Positions 62,467 through 64,000 of a stretch of 64,000 nt of DNA are shown piece after piece. The notes under the pieces are model-generated. The model did not search any database. It saw nothing but the letters and a program-made list of their open reading frames with translations, and was not told the DNA's origin. A program made the position numbers and the translations under genes. Every line of letters starts with the position of its first letter. The stretch's first letter is position 1. The stretch covers positions 1 through 64,000 of the forward strand of contig CAYWFP010000009.1 of the NCBI GenBank assembly GCA_964457365.1, read 5' to 3'. Origin of the DNA: CAYWFP01 sp964457365. Lineage in GTDB: Bacteria > Planctomycetota > SZUA-567.

Positions 62467-62841
62467 CTACAGGGCGGGCTCCTTCCCCTCGGGATAGATC
62501 CAGCAGGACTCCGGCGGCAGCGAACTGCGACGGCGAAACTCTTCCGGAGCGAGATGGGTCAGGATCGCCGCTTCATAGACCGGCTGCTTTGTGTCGAGCC
62601 GCGCGCCGGAGGGATGCACCAGTTGCCCGCAGGCCAAGTCGCCGAGCGTGGATAACTGCCGAATCACCTGGATCACGTTGATGCCTTGGCGCGCACAGGC
62701 ATCCATGTCCAGGTGCAATACAAGAAGATGCGGAGCCCCAAAGGGATGATTTCCAAGGATGGCCTCATCAATTCCTTGGGGCTCCGAATAGCGTTCGAAT
62801 TCGTCCGACGAATCATGCATTTGCTGGATAAGAGCGATCAC
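62467..62841 (-). CDS. Hypothetical cytosolic protein
   Basis: 124 aa from GTG at 62841. That start was chosen because AAGGAG lies 6 nt upstream; a GTG at 62898 in the same frame has no ribosome site. Mixed alpha/beta composition (HLLVLHLDMDACARQG, VIQVIRQLSTLGDLACGQLV). No family recognised. First of a two-gene minus-strand unit. Confidence 0.5.
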   Translation of the reverse strand: MIALIQQMHDSSDEFERYSEPQGIDEAILGNHPFGAPHLLVLHLDMDACARQGINVIQVIRQLSTLGDLACGQLVHPSGARLDTKQPVYEAAILTHLAPEEFRRRSSLPPESCWIYPEGKEPAL

Positions 62842-62884
62842 ATAATTCTCCTTGGCAATCGTTCCCCATTCCTCGACTATAGAA

Positions 62885-62939
62885 TGCACGATTTGCACGA
62901 ATAATCAAGTGTAAATGTGAAGAAGGACATATTGCACGA
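62885..62939. repeat. Three TGCACGA repeats upstream of the hypothetical operon
   Basis: TGCACGA at 62885-62891, 62894-62900 and 62933-62939, in an AT-rich stretch. Possible regulator-binding sites for the two-gene unit. Confidence 0.3.
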
Positions 62940-63062
62940 ATTCGCAATTCCTTGTCTTTTATGCGGTTTGTGGCTGGAATTTTTTTTCTATAGGCGGTTT
63001 TTTGGGTATGAGGAGATGGCGCCCTACAGCTATTGTCTCGAATTTCTCGTTTTCAAGCCATG

Positions 63063-63092
63063 AAAAACCCCGCAAACGCGGCGTTCGCGGGG
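63063..63092 (-). terminator. Intrinsic terminator of tRNA-Val
   Basis: Minus strand CCCCGCGAACG (63092-63082), loop CCG, CGTTTGCGGGG (63078-63068), then UUUUU (63067-63063). Confidence 0.9.
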
Positions 63093-63100
63093 TGGAATCG

Positions 63101-63176
63101 TGGTGGTCGCTAGAGGACTTGAACCTCTGACCCCTACAATGTGAGTGTAGTGCTCTACCAACTGAGCTAAGCGACC
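63101..63176 (-). tRNA. tRNA-Val (anticodon CAC)
   Basis: 76 nt with encoded CCA. Acceptor stem GGTCGCT/AGCGACC, D arm GCTCAGTTGGTAGAGC, anticodon stem CTACA/TGTAG around CTCACAT (anticodon CAC, reads GUG), T arm AGAGGTTCAAGTCCTCT. Confidence 0.96.
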
Positions 63177-63189
63177 GGCAAAACGGTAA

Positions 63190-63217
63190 TCATGCCACGA
63201 AACCGCGTGTTGTCAAG
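63190..63217 (-). promoter_or_regulatory. Promoter of tRNA-Val
   Basis: Minus strand TTGACA (63217-63212), 16-nt spacer, CATGAT (63195-63190). The -35 overlaps the stop codon region of the upstream GH57 gene. Confidence 0.7.
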
Positions 63218-64000
63218 TCCTGTTTGCCCGCTCCTGAAGTAGCGAGACCGCGTCGAGACCGGGGAAGAGATTGATGCGCGCGCGGCGCTTCTCGAGATAA
63301 GCCGGATCGGGCTTTCCCGACTCGACGCTTTCGAGCAGCGCCCGGCAGGCCGCCAGATGCGTATTCACCCGCATGGTCGCGTAGTCGCCGACGGTGCCGG
63401 TGGTGAGAATGAATGCCCAGTCGCTGCTTTGCGCCAGCAGCAGTTCCCGCGCCGCCTGGTCCAGCGCTTGCCGAACCGGGCCGCTGGCGCTTGCGTGCTC
63501 GCGGGCCAGTTCGATCAGGTGCAACTCGTTACGATGTAACGGTGCGTAAATCCAGTCGTTGCTGCCGTTGATCCAGGCCTGGAAATAGCCTTCGTATCCC
63601 CAGCTCGAACAGGACGGCTGGATCGTCTCGAGTTCGTCCTGCTCCGCGAGACAATCCCAGAGCGTGCGGCTGCGAATCCGGCTCTTGGATTCAGCGCAGC
63701 GGCGCAACAGCGCGTCCAGGAAGACCGGCCCCTCGTACCACCAGTGGCCGAAGAGCTCGGCATCGTAGGGCGCGGGCAGAATCGCCCGGGCGCGCATGCC
63801 GGCACCGTATCGCTGTCCCTGCGCACACAGCTTGGAATAAAAATCCGCGGCATGCTCGGTCGCGCGCCGATGCGCACGTTGCGGATGATACGACTCCTTC
63901 TCGCCCAATGACACGTCGCCGGTAACGCGGTGGTATTTGAAGCCCAGGTCGTGACGCAGGCCGTCGGGATGGAGATAGTCCCGAACATAGTCCAGCGGCG
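63213..64000 (-). CDS. GH57 1,4-alpha-glucan branching enzyme, C-terminal part (runs off right edge)
   Basis: About 262 C-terminal residues. Enters the window reading RDYLHPDGLRHDLGFKYHRV, then APYDAELFGHWWYEGPVFLD, which carries the family's catalytic acid/base Asp and the HWW element, followed by SSWGYEGYFQAWINGSNDWI and the helical C-domain (LLLAQSSDWAFILTTGTVGD). Builds alpha-1,6 branches in glycogen. The N-terminal Glu nucleophile lies outside the window. Confidence 0.92.
   Translation of the reverse strand, partial: PLDYVRDYLHPDGLRHDLGFKYHRVTGDVSLGEKESYHPQRAHRRATEHAADFYSKLCAQGQRYGAGMRARAILPAPYDAELFGHWWYEGPVFLDALLRRCAESKSRIRSRTLWDCLAEQDELETIQPSCSSWGYEGYFQAWINGSNDWIYAPLHRNELHLIELAREHASASGPVRQALDQAARELLLAQSSDWAFILTTGTVGDYATMRVNTHLAACRALLESVESGKPDPAYLEKRRARINLFPGLDAVSLLQERANRT

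Overview
The window reads as chromosomal DNA of a GC-rich, Gram-negative-type bacterium. I infer a member or relative of the Planctomycetota/Lentisphaerota/Kiritimatiellota (PVC) assemblage. The reasons are its multidomain Ser/Thr kinase proteins with GYF_2, Sel1 and STAS parts, signal-peptide-less sulfatase and beta-helix enzymes, uroporphyrinogen-decarboxylase-superfamily proteins beside AraC regulators, lipoprotein and Sec signals, and an EF-Ts with a rewritten TDFV motif. The phylum is an inference; there is no rRNA here to settle it. No CRISPR array, insertion sequence or prophage was seen.

Layout. 1-727: start of groEL (minus). 728-1755: mostly non-coding, with a 24-codon membrane microprotein and its own terminator. 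1756-9310 (minus): a 1704-aa pseudokinase/TPR/Sel1 membrane protein, a secreted alpha/beta-hydrolase-like protein and a 3-hydroxyacyl-CoA dehydrogenase. 9480-12778 (plus): a secreted PKD-like protein, two small membrane proteins and a beta-propeller protein. 12840-14867 (minus): transketolase. 15196-16970: an HU-like protein and a zinc-ribbon membrane protein. 17057-19408 (minus): a GYF_2-kinase-RsbW-like-STAS fusion. 19628-27348 (plus): AIM24, GH3 glucosidase, TPR membrane protein, hisB, hemW and a CehA-like protein. 27352-30722 (minus): HEAT-repeat proteins and a SAM hydrolase. 30950-33011 (plus): PHP phosphoesterase, adk and a YhcH-family gene with an in-frame amber codon. 33008-36739 (minus): gltX, a PfkB sugar kinase and a lipoprotein amidase. 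37025-39563 (plus): glutaredoxin-like protein, HAD phosphatase, MEMO1 family protein and tRNA-Leu(CAA).

39692-44463 is an accessory carbohydrate region: two gene remnants that look like the scar of one deletion, a large beta-helix enzyme and a sulfatase. 44631-46464 is leuCD. 46825-47610 is an XRE/S24 regulator whose catalytic pair looks lost. 47662-51680 holds miaB with a membrane protein, and bioD with a TrmH-family methyltransferase. 52061-52306 encodes a very cysteine-rich lipoprotein. A probable 6S RNA (minus, 52386-52570) sits between it and the translation cluster rpsB-tsf-pyrH-frr. 56295-62100 is a second accessory locus: two UroD-superfamily proteins, a beta-propeller protein and two AraC-type regulators, one with a PocR-like sensor. 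The right end has two small hypothetical genes, tRNA-Val(CAC) and the C-terminal part of a GH57 branching enzyme.

How it works together. Most of the window is housekeeping: translation, heme, histidine, leucine and biotin synthesis, pentose phosphate. The most unusual content is signalling (a pseudokinase scaffold and a one-polypeptide partner-switch module) and two loci for carbohydrate or methyl-group chemistry. Sigma70-like promoters, several with TAGGAT-type -10 boxes, and many intrinsic terminators could be located by eye and are listed.
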